Position numbers and translations under genes: made by a program. Below, piece after piece: positions 46,610-54,212 of a stretch of 64,000 nucleotides of DNA. The notes below the pieces were generated by a model, which saw only the letters and a list, made by a program, of their open reading frames with translations, ran no database searches and was not told the DNA's origin. Numbering within the stretch: the stretch's first letter is position 1; every line of letters starts with the position of its first letter. Origin of the DNA: Labrenzia sp. CE80 (GTDB lineage: Bacteria > Pseudomonadota > Alphaproteobacteria > Rhizobiales > Stappiaceae); assembly GCF_009650605.1 (NCBI RefSeq), contig NZ_WAJT01000003.1, positions 1 to 64,000 of the forward strand. The letters are read 5' to 3'.

Positions 46610-48604
46610 ATGTTCAAGAAGGTCCTCATTGCCAATCGCGGCGAAATCGCCTGCCGGGTCATGGAAACCGCCAAAAAGCTCGGCATCAAGACCGTGGCGG
46701 TCTATTCGGACGCAGATGCCGGCGCAAAACACGTGGCCATGGCCGATGAAGCCTATCGCATTGGGCCGGCCCCGGTTGCTGAAAGCTATCTGCTGATCGG
46801 AAAGATCATCGAGGTCTGCAAGACATCCGGTGCTGAAGCCGTGCATCCCGGCTACGGCTTCCTGTCGGAAAACCCAGCCTTTGTGGACGCCCTGGATGAA
46901 GCAGGCATCACCTTCATCGGCCCGAGTGCCGCGTCCATCCGGGCCATGGGCCTGAAGGATGCTGCAAAGGCGCTGATGGTCGAGGCCGGAGTGCCTGTGG
47001 TCCCCGGCTATCACGGCCAAGAGCAGGATCCTGACTTCCTCGCGGCAGAGGCTGAGAAGATCGGCTATCCGGTTCTGATCAAGGCCCGTGCGGGCGGCGG
47101 CGGCAAGGGCATGCGCCGCGTGGACGCCCCGGCGGACTTCAAGGATGCACTCGACGGCGCCTCCCGCGAAGGCGAGGCCAGCTTCGGCGACGGCCGTGTC
47201 CTGATCGAGAAATATCTGACCAAGCCGCGCCATATCGAAATCCAGGTTTTCGGCGACAAGCATGGCAACGCCGTGCATCTGTTCGAGCGTGACTGCTCTC
47301 TCCAGCGCCGCCACCAGAAGGTCATCGAAGAAGCCCCTGCCCCGGACATGCCGGAGGCCATGCGCAAGGCCATGGGCGAAGCCGCGGTCAAGGCGGCCAA
47401 GGCCATCGACTATGCCGGCGCTGGCACCATCGAATTCATCGCCGATGTCTCCCAAGGCCTGAAGCCCGACCGCTTCTATTTCATGGAAATGAACACCCGC
47501 CTTCAGGTGGAGCACCCGGTAACAGAAATGATCACCGGCGAGGATCTCGTCGAATGGCAGCTGCAGGTCGCGGCCGGTGCGCCATTGCCGAAAGCCCAAA
47601 ATGAACTCAGCTTTTCTGGCTGGGCGTTCGAAGCGCGTCTTTACGCAGAAGACGCGCCAAAAGGCTTCCTGCCTGCGATCGGAACCCTGAGCCACCTGCA
47701 TTTGCCGGACACTTATGCCCGCATCGACAGCGGTGTGCGCTCTGGCGACGAAATCACACCCTTCTACGATCCGATGATTGCGAAGATGATCGTCCATGGA
47801 CCGACCCGCGAGGCGGCCCTAGGCAAATTGCTCGGCACGCTCGAAGACACCCGGGTAGCCGGCTGCGTGACCAATGCCGGGTTCCTGGCGAACCTCTGCC
47901 GTCACAAGGGTTTTGCCAGCGGCGATGTCGACACCGGGCTGATCGACCGGGATCTGGAAGAGCTGATCACGGAGGTTCCGGCGCCGGCTGAAGTCATCGG
48001 CCTGGCCGCCCTGTCCGCTCTCGGTCTTGCAGAAGAACGCGCTGGCACCGATGCCTGGGACAGGTTGGCAGGTTGGCGCATGTGGAGCGCGTCGCGCCAA
48101 TATGCGCTTCTGGACATCGCCGACGAGCGTCAGGACGTGGAGGTTCACGCCCTTGGCAGCCGGCGCTTCTCCGTCCATCTCGACAGCACGCCGCGGGATT
48201 TCCAGCTCGTCAGTCTCGAAGACGGCGCCATTGTCTTTGACTGCGACGGTGTTCGCAAACGAGCCGCCATTGCCATTGCCCGGGATGCAGTGACTGTCTT
48301 CTTTGATGGCCACGCCCATCGGGTCGGTCTGCCGGATCGTCTTGCAGATGAAGACGAAGCCGCAAGCGCCGGTGACCAGATCATTGCCCCCATGCCGGGT
48401 CTCGTCAAAATCCTGAACGCCAAGGTCGGCGATACGGTCGCCAAAGGCCAGCCGCTCGTCGTCCTGGAAGCCATGAAGATGGAGCACACGTTGAAAGCAC
48501 CGCGCGACGGCGTTGTCGCTGAAGTCATGGCGGCCGAAGGCGAGCAGGTGCAGGATGGAACGGTGCTCGTGGCCCTTGCCGAGGAAGACGCAGATGCTGC
48601 CTGA
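46610..48604 (+). CDS. liuD: 3-methylcrotonyl-CoA carboxylase, biotin carboxylase (alpha) subunit
   Basis: ATP-dependent carboxylation of biotin for the LiuB partner. 664 residues: biotin carboxylase domain (about 1-450) with the ATP loop 'KARAGGGGKGMRRVDAP' and 'FMEMNTRLQVEHPVTEM', a central linker domain, and a C-terminal biotinyl domain with the modified lysine Lys623 in 'LEAMKMEHTLKAP'. Full length. Its last 11 bases overlap the start of the next gene, an acyl-CoA ligase. Confidence 0.95.
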   Translation: MFKKVLIANRGEIACRVMETAKKLGIKTVAVYSDADAGAKHVAMADEAYRIGPAPVAESYLLIGKIIEVCKTSGAEAVHPGYGFLSENPAFVDALDEAGITFIGPSAASIRAMGLKDAAKALMVEAGVPVVPGYHGQEQDPDFLAAEAEKIGYPVLIKARAGGGGKGMRRVDAPADFKDALDGASREGEASFGDGRVLIEKYLTKPRHIEIQVFGDKHGNAVHLFERDCSLQRRHQKVIEEAPAPDMPEAMRKAMGEAAVKAAKAIDYAGAGTIEFIADVSQGLKPDRFYFMEMNTRLQVEHPVTEMITGEDLVEWQLQVAAGAPLPKAQNELSFSGWAFEARLYAEDAPKGFLPAIGTLSHLHLPDTYARIDSGVRSGDEITPFYDPMIAKMIVHGPTREAALGKLLGTLEDTRVAGCVTNAGFLANLCRHKGFASGDVDTGLIDRDLEELITEVPAPAEVIGLAALSALGLAEERAGTDAWDRLAGWRMWSASRQYALLDIADERQDVEVHALGSRRFSVHLDSTPRDFQLVSLEDGAIVFDCDGVRKRAAIAIARDAVTVFFDGHAHRVGLPDRLADEDEAASAGDQIIAPMPGLVKILNAKVGDTVAKGQPLVVLEAMKMEHTLKAPRDGVVAEVMAAEGEQVQDGTVLVALAEEDADAA

Positions 48605-50234
48605 GGCAAACACATACGAAGAACTGGTTGAACGCTTCGAATGGCAGATCCCCGAGACGTTCAATATCGGGTTCGCGACCTGCGATGCCTGGGCGAATCG
48701 TGAGCCGGAACGCGAAGCGCTCGTCTTTATCGATGCGGACGGGACAGCGCAGAGTTACAGCTACGGCGATCTGAAACGCCTGTCGAACCAACTGGCATCG
48801 CTCTTTCATGACCGGGGGCTGGTCCGGGGCGATCGTGTCGGTGTGCTCTTGCCACAGCGCCCTGAGACAGCCTTTGCCCATATCGCGGCGCTCAAAAGCG
48901 GGGCAATCACGATCCCGCTTTTCACCCTGTTCGGGGATGAAGCGCTTCAATACCGTCTTGGCAACTCGGGTGCAAAAATCATCGTCACCGATGCCGCTGG
49001 TGCGGAAAAGATCGAACGCATCCGGCATGAACTGCCCGATCTTGAAACCGTTCTGTGCACTGATGGTGCCTGTTTCGGCGCGCTTGACCTTGTCGCGGAA
49101 ATGGAGGGCCAGTCAGCACGTTTCGAGCCACTTGCCACCAAGCCAGCCGACCCCGCGATCATTATCTATACATCGGGCACCACCGGCCAGCCCAAGGGCG
49201 CGCTGCATGGCCACCGGGTCCTGCTTGGACACCTGCCAGGCGTCGAGATGAGCCATGACTTTCTTGGCCAGCCCGGCGACCGCATATGGACGCCGGCCGA
49301 CTGGGCCTGGATCGGGGGCCTGCTCGATGTCCTGATGCCGGCGCTGTATCTCGGCGTCCCGGTTGTTGCATGCCGCTTCAAGAAATTCACCGCGGAAGCC
49401 GCTTTCGAACTGATCGAACAGCAGAAAATCCGCAATGCGTTTCTGCCGCCAACCGCGCTGAAGATGATGCGCCAGGTCACTGATCCGGAGAAACGCTGGA
49501 CCCTCAACATGCGCTCGATTGCGTCCGGTGGCGAGACCCTCGGCGCGGAACTCATCGCCTGGGGGCAAAAGACCTTCGGACTGACGATCAACGAATTCTA
49601 CGGCCAGACCGAATGCAACATGATCGTCTCGAGCAGCGCATCGATCATGGAGGCCCGCCCAGGCATCATGGGACGCGCTGTGCCCGGCCACGACGTCAAT
49701 GTGGTCGATCTCGACGGCAAGATCCTGCCAGAGGATACGCTGGGGAACATTGCGGTGAAGTCGCCAGATCCGGTCATGTTCCTCGGCTATTGGGAGAACG
49801 AACAGGCCACCAGGGACAAATTCGCCGGCGACTGGCTTTTGACAGGTGACAAGGGCACCCGGGATGCGGACGGCTGGATCACGTTCATCGGTCGCGATGA
49901 CGATGTCATCACTTCTTCCGGCTACCGAATCGGCCCTGGCGAGATCGAGGATTGCCTGTTGAGACATCCTGCCGTGGCATTGACCGGCGTTGTCGGCAAG
50001 CCTGATCCGCAACGCACGGAAATCGTCAAGGCTTTCATCGTTCTCAAAGAGGGTATCGAGGGCACGGACGACCTGGCGGCAGAGATCGCGAAATTCGTGA
50101 AGACACAGCTCGCCGCCCATGAGTATCCGCGTGAGATCGCCTTCGTCGACACGCTTCCCATGACAACCACCGGCAAAGTCATCCGGCGCGAACTGCGATC
50201 GATGCCCGACGATGGCATCGCCGCTTCGAATTGA
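48594..50234 (+). CDS. AMP-forming acyl-CoA synthetase
   Basis: Adenylate-forming ligase that activates a carboxylic acid to its CoA thioester. 546 residues: ATP loop TSGTTGQPKG at 193-202, 'NEFYGQTECNMIVSSSASIM', hinge 'TGDKGTRDADGWITFIGRDD' and the catalytic lysine in 'MTTTGKVIRREL'. Length and motifs fit the medium-chain/benzoate-like (ACSM) branch more than acetoacetyl-CoA synthetase (about 650 residues). Within a liu operon it may activate isovalerate, methylcrotonate or acetoacetate; context only. The ATG at 48594 overlaps liuD by 11 bases, so translation is coupled. Confidence 0.88.
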   Translation: MLPEANTYEELVERFEWQIPETFNIGFATCDAWANREPEREALVFIDADGTAQSYSYGDLKRLSNQLASLFHDRGLVRGDRVGVLLPQRPETAFAHIAALKSGAITIPLFTLFGDEALQYRLGNSGAKIIVTDAAGAEKIERIRHELPDLETVLCTDGACFGALDLVAEMEGQSARFEPLATKPADPAIIIYTSGTTGQPKGALHGHRVLLGHLPGVEMSHDFLGQPGDRIWTPADWAWIGGLLDVLMPALYLGVPVVACRFKKFTAEAAFELIEQQKIRNAFLPPTALKMMRQVTDPEKRWTLNMRSIASGGETLGAELIAWGQKTFGLTINEFYGQTECNMIVSSSASIMEARPGIMGRAVPGHDVNVVDLDGKILPEDTLGNIAVKSPDPVMFLGYWENEQATRDKFAGDWLLTGDKGTRDADGWITFIGRDDDVITSSGYRIGPGEIEDCLLRHPAVALTGVVGKPDPQRTEIVKAFIVLKEGIEGTDDLAAEIAKFVKTQLAAHEYPREIAFVDTLPMTTTGKVIRRELRSMPDDGIAASN

Positions 50235-50244
50235 GAGACGCACA

Positions 50245-51105
50245 ATGAGTGAATTCGTCACCGTCTTCGAAATGGGACCGCGCGACGGGCTCCAGAACGA
50301 AGCTGTTTTCGTTCCCACCGAAGACAAGATCAGGCTGGTCGACATGCTCTCGGACTGCGGCTTCCGCAAGATCGAGGTGACCAGCTTCGTCAGCCCGAAG
50401 TGGGTTCCGCAAATGGCAGACGCTAAGGAAGTGCTGGAAGGCATCTACCGGCACCCGAGCATTTTCTACACGGCGCTGACGCCCAATGTGAAAGGCTACA
50501 ACGCCGCCAAAAAAGCCTCAGCGGATGAAATCGCCATCTTCGGCTCGGCGTCTGAAGGCTTTTCGAAAAAGAACATCAACTGTTCCGTCGCCGAAAGCAT
50601 CGAACGCTTCAAGCCTCTGGTCGAAAAGGCCCATGAGGACAGCATGCCGGTGCGCGGGTACATTTCCTGCGTTACCGACTGCCCCTATGACGGCGCAACG
50701 CCTCCGGAAGAGGTCGCGCGTGTTGCCGGGTTGTTGATGGATCTTGGCTGCTACGAGATTTCCCTCGGAGACACCATCGGCAGCGGCACGCCGGAAACCA
50801 TCTCCAGAATGCTGGAAGCCGTCCTGAGCGTTGTTCCCGCCGACAGGCTTGCCGGTCACTATCACGACACGAAGGGACGGGCCGTCGACAACATCGAGGC
50901 AAGCCTCGAAAAGGGAGTCCGCGTGTTCGACGCCGCAATTGGCGGCCTCGGCGGTTGCCCCTATGCGCCGGGCGCAAAGGGCAACGTCGCAACAGAGGCT
51001 GTCGTCGAATTCCTGCACCGCAAGGGCTTTGAAACCGGCCTCAAGATGGAGAAGCTCAAGCTTGCTTCCGACTTTGCACTGTCTTTGCGGAGTGACGACG
51101 CATGA
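50245..51105 (+). CDS. liuE: Hydroxymethylglutaryl-CoA lyase
   Basis: Cleaves 3-hydroxy-3-methylglutaryl-CoA into acetyl-CoA and acetoacetate, the last step of leucine degradation. 286 residues forming a TIM barrel with 'EMGPRDGLQNEAVFVPTEDK', the metal ligands in 'AGHYHDTKGRAVDN' and the active-site cysteine loop 'GGLGGCPYAPGAKGN', which is diagnostic. The ATG at 50245 starts 10 bases after the ligase stop; an upstream frame to 50212 is not needed. Its end overlaps liuC by 4 bases (ATGA). Confidence 0.95.
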   Translation: MSEFVTVFEMGPRDGLQNEAVFVPTEDKIRLVDMLSDCGFRKIEVTSFVSPKWVPQMADAKEVLEGIYRHPSIFYTALTPNVKGYNAAKKASADEIAIFGSASEGFSKKNINCSVAESIERFKPLVEKAHEDSMPVRGYISCVTDCPYDGATPPEEVARVAGLLMDLGCYEISLGDTIGSGTPETISRMLEAVLSVVPADRLAGHYHDTKGRAVDNIEASLEKGVRVFDAAIGGLGGCPYAPGAKGNVATEAVVEFLHRKGFETGLKMEKLKLASDFALSLRSDDA

Positions 51106-51893
51106 GCTTTGAAACCATCTCCATTTCAACGGATGACCGCGGTGTCGCGACCCTGACGCTGGACCGGGAAGACAAGCACAACGCCCTTTCCGCCAGAATG
51201 ATCGACGAGCTGACAGCTGCGGCCGCCCAGCTGGGCGCGGATGACGAGGTTCGGGTCGTGGTTCTGACGGGCGCCGGAGCCAGCTTCTGCGCGGGCGGAG
51301 ATCTGGGCTGGATGCGAGAGCAGTTTTATGCCGACCGGGAAACCCGCATGGCCGAGGCCCGCAAGCTTGCCATGATGTTGAAGGCTCTGAATGAACTGCC
51401 AAGGCCGCTGATCGGCAAGGTGCAGGGCCAGGCGTTCGGCGGTGGCATCGGCATGATGAGCGTCTGCGATGTCGCCGTCGCCGTCAGCGGTGCGAAATTC
51501 GGTCTGACCGAGACTCGCCTCGGCCTGATTCCGGCGACCATCAGCCCCTATGTTCTTGCGCGCATGGGCGAAGGCAAGGCACGCCGTGTGTTCATGTCGG
51601 CGCGGCTCTTTGGAGCCGAAGAGGCCCGTGATCTGGGTCTGGTCGCAAAGGTGGTGGAGCCGGACGACCTCGATGCCGCCATCGAGGCAGAGATCAAGCC
51701 CTACCTCGGCGCTGCGCCTGCCGCCGTCGCGGCCTCCAAGGCGCTTGCCCGTTCACTTGGGCCGGTGATCTCGGATACAGAGATCGACGACACGATCCGC
51801 CGGCTTGCCGACACCTGGGAGACTCCGGAAGCGCAGGAAGGCATCAGCGCCTTCTTCGACAAGCGAAAACCGAACTGGGTGACGAAGAGCTAA
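51102..51893 (+). CDS. liuC: 3-methylglutaconyl-CoA hydratase (enoyl-CoA hydratase family)
   Basis: Hydrates 3-methylglutaconyl-CoA to HMG-CoA, between the carboxylase and the lyase. 263 residues of crotonase fold: 'RVVVLTGAGASFCAGGDLGW' and 'GKVQGQAFGGGIGMMSVCDV' form the oxyanion hole, with acidic residues in 'FGLTETRLGLIPATISPYV'. Function is assigned mainly from operon position. Last gene of the operon; no clear terminator in the 22 bases before the convergent membrane protein gene. Confidence 0.9.
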   Translation: MSFETISISTDDRGVATLTLDREDKHNALSARMIDELTAAAAQLGADDEVRVVVLTGAGASFCAGGDLGWMREQFYADRETRMAEARKLAMMLKALNELPRPLIGKVQGQAFGGGIGMMSVCDVAVAVSGAKFGLTETRLGLIPATISPYVLARMGEGKARRVFMSARLFGAEEARDLGLVAKVVEPDDLDAAIEAEIKPYLGAAPAAVAASKALARSLGPVISDTEIDDTIRRLADTWETPEAQEGISAFFDKRKPNWVTKS

Positions 51894-51915
51894 AGCCTGT
51901 TCCGCTCAGGTCGGG

Positions 51916-52857
51916 TCAGGCGTTTCGCTGTTGGTATTTGCGGACCGTTGCAGCGATGCGGGCGACATCAAGCTGCTCCATTTTAGGCTCGTCTGGCTTG
52001 CGATACATCCGCTCGCGCACGCGCCGGATTTTCTTGCGTTCCCGCTCGCTGATGCCTTCGGGCAGCTCCACACCGGCGCGGTCCATACCGATCAGAACCC
52101 TCTGTAGATCGGGGATCATTTCCGACGAAACGGCAAACTCCGTTCCGCCCTTGGAAGCGAAAATCAGTGTCTTGCTGTCTTCCGCATCTCCTAGCAAGGC
52201 GACGCGTCGCCGTGTATTTGATCCGAGTGTCGCAAAGAACCAGCCAAGACCTCGCGACAGCCTGACCTGGCGCACTCGCATGAAGCTCAGGTCTGTGTAA
52301 CGAACCCGGGCCTTCAACCCCAGCTGGGTCACCTCGAAGCCGTTGCCGAAGAAGCGGATCCATGAGGTTTCCTGACGGATCGCCGTCATGAAGATCAGAA
52401 TTGAAAAGCTCGCAGGTATCAGAAGCGTGAGAAACAGCAGCGAGGTCACGCTGCCCGTGCCATAGGCGGCACCAAGCAGAGACAGGCAAAAAAGCGGAAC
52501 ACCGATCACGTAGCCAATGGCATCTGTCACCAGGACGCCGGGCTGCACAGCCGGCCGGACGGCGCCAGTCGGCACCTTCTGTTTCGGCATGGCGCAATAG
52601 ATGCCGATCCCGGCAATGACGCAGAGCAGGCCGCTCAAGGGACTCAGAAATGTCAGCGCACCGACGATCCCCAGAACCGCGAGAAAAAGCGGCACGAGAC
52701 GACGAAACAGTTCCAGTTTGGCAGAATGTCCCAAAACCATCTCCGTGATCTGTCGGGGCCGGCCACGCAATTGATGTGATTCGTCATCAGAATCCTTCCG
52801 CTCACGCGGGTCAAGAGTCAGCACCAAGATGTCCAGTTTTGCCGGACATCCACGCAC
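51916..52857 (-). CDS. Membrane protein of unknown function
   Basis: Up to 313 residues; no family recognised. Two hydrophobic hairpins lie at about residues 50-90 and 105-165 of the longest frame ('LVPLFLAVLGIVGALTFLSP', 'VTSLLFLTLLIPASFSILIF'). A soluble domain with a PH-like strand pattern follows ('WIRFFGNGFEVTQLGLKARV', 'LGDAEDSKTLIFASKGGTEF'), then a basic helix ending 'VRERMYRKPDEPKMEQLDV'. The start is unsure: the ATG at 52740 (274 residues) would drop a charged, poorly structured N-terminus. Convergent with liuC. Confidence 0.68.
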   Translation of the reverse strand: MRGCPAKLDILVLTLDPRERKDSDDESHQLRGRPRQITEMVLGHSAKLELFRRLVPLFLAVLGIVGALTFLSPLSGLLCVIAGIGIYCAMPKQKVPTGAVRPAVQPGVLVTDAIGYVIGVPLFCLSLLGAAYGTGSVTSLLFLTLLIPASFSILIFMTAIRQETSWIRFFGNGFEVTQLGLKARVRYTDLSFMRVRQVRLSRGLGWFFATLGSNTRRRVALLGDAEDSKTLIFASKGGTEFAVSSEMIPDLQRVLIGMDRAGVELPEGISERERKKIRRVRERMYRKPDEPKMEQLDVARIAATVRKYQQRNA

Positions 52858-52936
52858 GCCTGCGCTGGGGATTTTGCTTTCATGGCGTCCGTGCTCCGGC
52901 TACGGTCCCACCGACACGCAAAGACCGGTTCGCCTG

Positions 52937-53950
52937 ATGCCTTTGACAAACTACACGCTTTTGAAGGGCCGCCCTTCAGACTACTGCCTCGACGAAGACG
53001 ATGATCCCCACATCGAGATCCGAATTGAGGACGGCAGCAACAGCCATCGCATTGCTCTGAACGTGCGCTCGATCCAGCATCCGCACGATCTTCTGTACGC
53101 GCTCGTCTCGCCGTTGGAGCATCCCGGTCTTGCCCAGCTGAAAACCCTGCCCGCTGGAATGCATGACCTGAAGCGGGTTCGGCCACGATTTGAAATAGAT
53201 TACATTCGCGGCGGGATGGTCATCCGCCACCAGATGCGCCAGGCATCTTTCCAGCTCAAAGGCCCCGAAAACGACCTGCGCGACTACATCGAGCCACTGC
53301 TCAAATCGGGCATCGAAGACCCTTCCGTTACCTTTTACGCCATTGGCGAACGTTGGGGACCTGAGCCGAAGCGCGCGGACAAGTATTTCGGATTCCGGCC
53401 AGGCAGCGGTATCCACGAAGTCCACATGAACCAGGGATCACGCGGCGGACATGCCGCGAACAACGGTGTCGGTCAGGACGGCGCCTTGCTGATCCATTTC
53501 GGATCAAACGACAGCTGGGCGGGAATATTCCTGGGCTTCCAAAGCCAGGCCTGGGTCACCCATGACCGGACCGGACACCCTCAGCATGTCAAGAACCCAC
53601 CCAAAGTCATCGATCCGTTGGCCCCGCCCATCGCGATCGTCGCCGCTATGATCAATCCGACCGGACGGGAAATCGGCCGCGAAAGCGTGACGCTCCTCAA
53701 CCGCACCGATGGAGACCTGATGTTGACCGGCTGGCAAATCATGGACGACGCGGATCGTTACCAGGATCTCTCCGGCCGCCTGCCCGCAGGTGAAGCCCAT
53801 CGTTTCATCCTGGAGGAACGACCGGACCAACCACGCCTGCCCAACAAGGGCGGTACAATCCGTCTCATCGCGCCGGATGGTACGCTGGCCGATGAGGTTG
53901 TTTACGAAAAACACCAGGCCGCACCCGAAGGCTGGACGGCGATCTTTTGA
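52937..53950 (+). CDS. DUF2278 (YukJ-like) protein with C-terminal lamin-tail domain
   Basis: 337 residues from the ATG at 52937, where 'MPLTNYTLLKGRPSDYC' is a typical DUF2278 start. Residues 1-215 are the DUF2278 part with its signature 'SGIHEVHMNQGSRGGH' (about 158-172). Residues about 233-325 form a lamin-tail (LTD) beta-sandwich: 'AMINPTGREIGRESVTLLNR', 'LTGWQIMDDADRYQDLSGRL', 'KGGTIRLIAPDGTLADEVVY'. No signal peptide is seen. Function unknown; LTD domains often accompany nucleases and secreted proteins. No genes nearby explain it. Confidence 0.83.
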   Translation: MPLTNYTLLKGRPSDYCLDEDDDPHIEIRIEDGSNSHRIALNVRSIQHPHDLLYALVSPLEHPGLAQLKTLPAGMHDLKRVRPRFEIDYIRGGMVIRHQMRQASFQLKGPENDLRDYIEPLLKSGIEDPSVTFYAIGERWGPEPKRADKYFGFRPGSGIHEVHMNQGSRGGHAANNGVGQDGALLIHFGSNDSWAGIFLGFQSQAWVTHDRTGHPQHVKNPPKVIDPLAPPIAIVAAMINPTGREIGRESVTLLNRTDGDLMLTGWQIMDDADRYQDLSGRLPAGEAHRFILEERPDQPRLPNKGGTIRLIAPDGTLADEVVYEKHQAAPEGWTAIF

Positions 53951-53995
53951 GCGCTCAAGCGCGCTTTGACGCGCAAACTGGATTTTGGAAGGAAG

Positions 53996-54071
53996 TGGTG
54001 CCGCATAGGTGACTCGAACACCTGACCCCATCATTACGAATGATGTGCTCTACCAACTGAGCTAATGCGGC
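53996..54071 (-). tRNA. tRNA-Thr (anticodon CGT)
   Basis: The minus strand folds into a full cloverleaf of 76 bases. The acceptor stem GCCGCAT pairs with ATGCGGC, the D-loop reads AGCTCAGTTGGTAGAGC, the anticodon loop TTCGTAA carries CGT at 54038-54036, the T-arm has GTTCGAGTC, and ACCA at the 3' end is encoded. CGT reads ACG threonine codons. It lies downstream of hemY on the same strand. Confidence 0.96.
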
Positions 54072-54145
54072 CAATCTCGCGGAGCTTGCAGCTCTGCAGA
54101 CTGATAATCTTCATCATCAGGATGGAGGGCTAATTACCGGAGCCT

Positions 54146-54174
54146 GAAGGCAGATGCAAGAGGCATCTGCCTTC
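54146..54174. repeat. Perfect 12-bp inverted repeat between hemY and tRNA-Thr
   Basis: GAAGGCAGATGC (54146-54157) and GCATCTGCCTTC (54163-54174) form a perfect 12-bp stem with a 5-base loop, 39 bases past the hemY stop and 74 bases before the tRNA. It has no T-run in the hemY direction. It may end hemY transcription, or stabilise or process a joint transcript. Confidence 0.75.
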
Positions 54175-54212
54175 TTGTTGATGACGCGCTCGCCCTCTTG
54201 TCACAACCCGGT

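Noticed and set aside
49113..50444. 443-codon minus-strand frame opposite the acyl-CoA ligase and HMG-CoA lyase
   Set aside because: It is a shadow of two well-supported genes, starts within liuE, and has no protein-like motifs.
53504..54034. 176-codon minus-strand frame reaching into the tRNA
   Set aside because: It overlaps tRNA-Thr and the DUF2278 gene and shows no domain.
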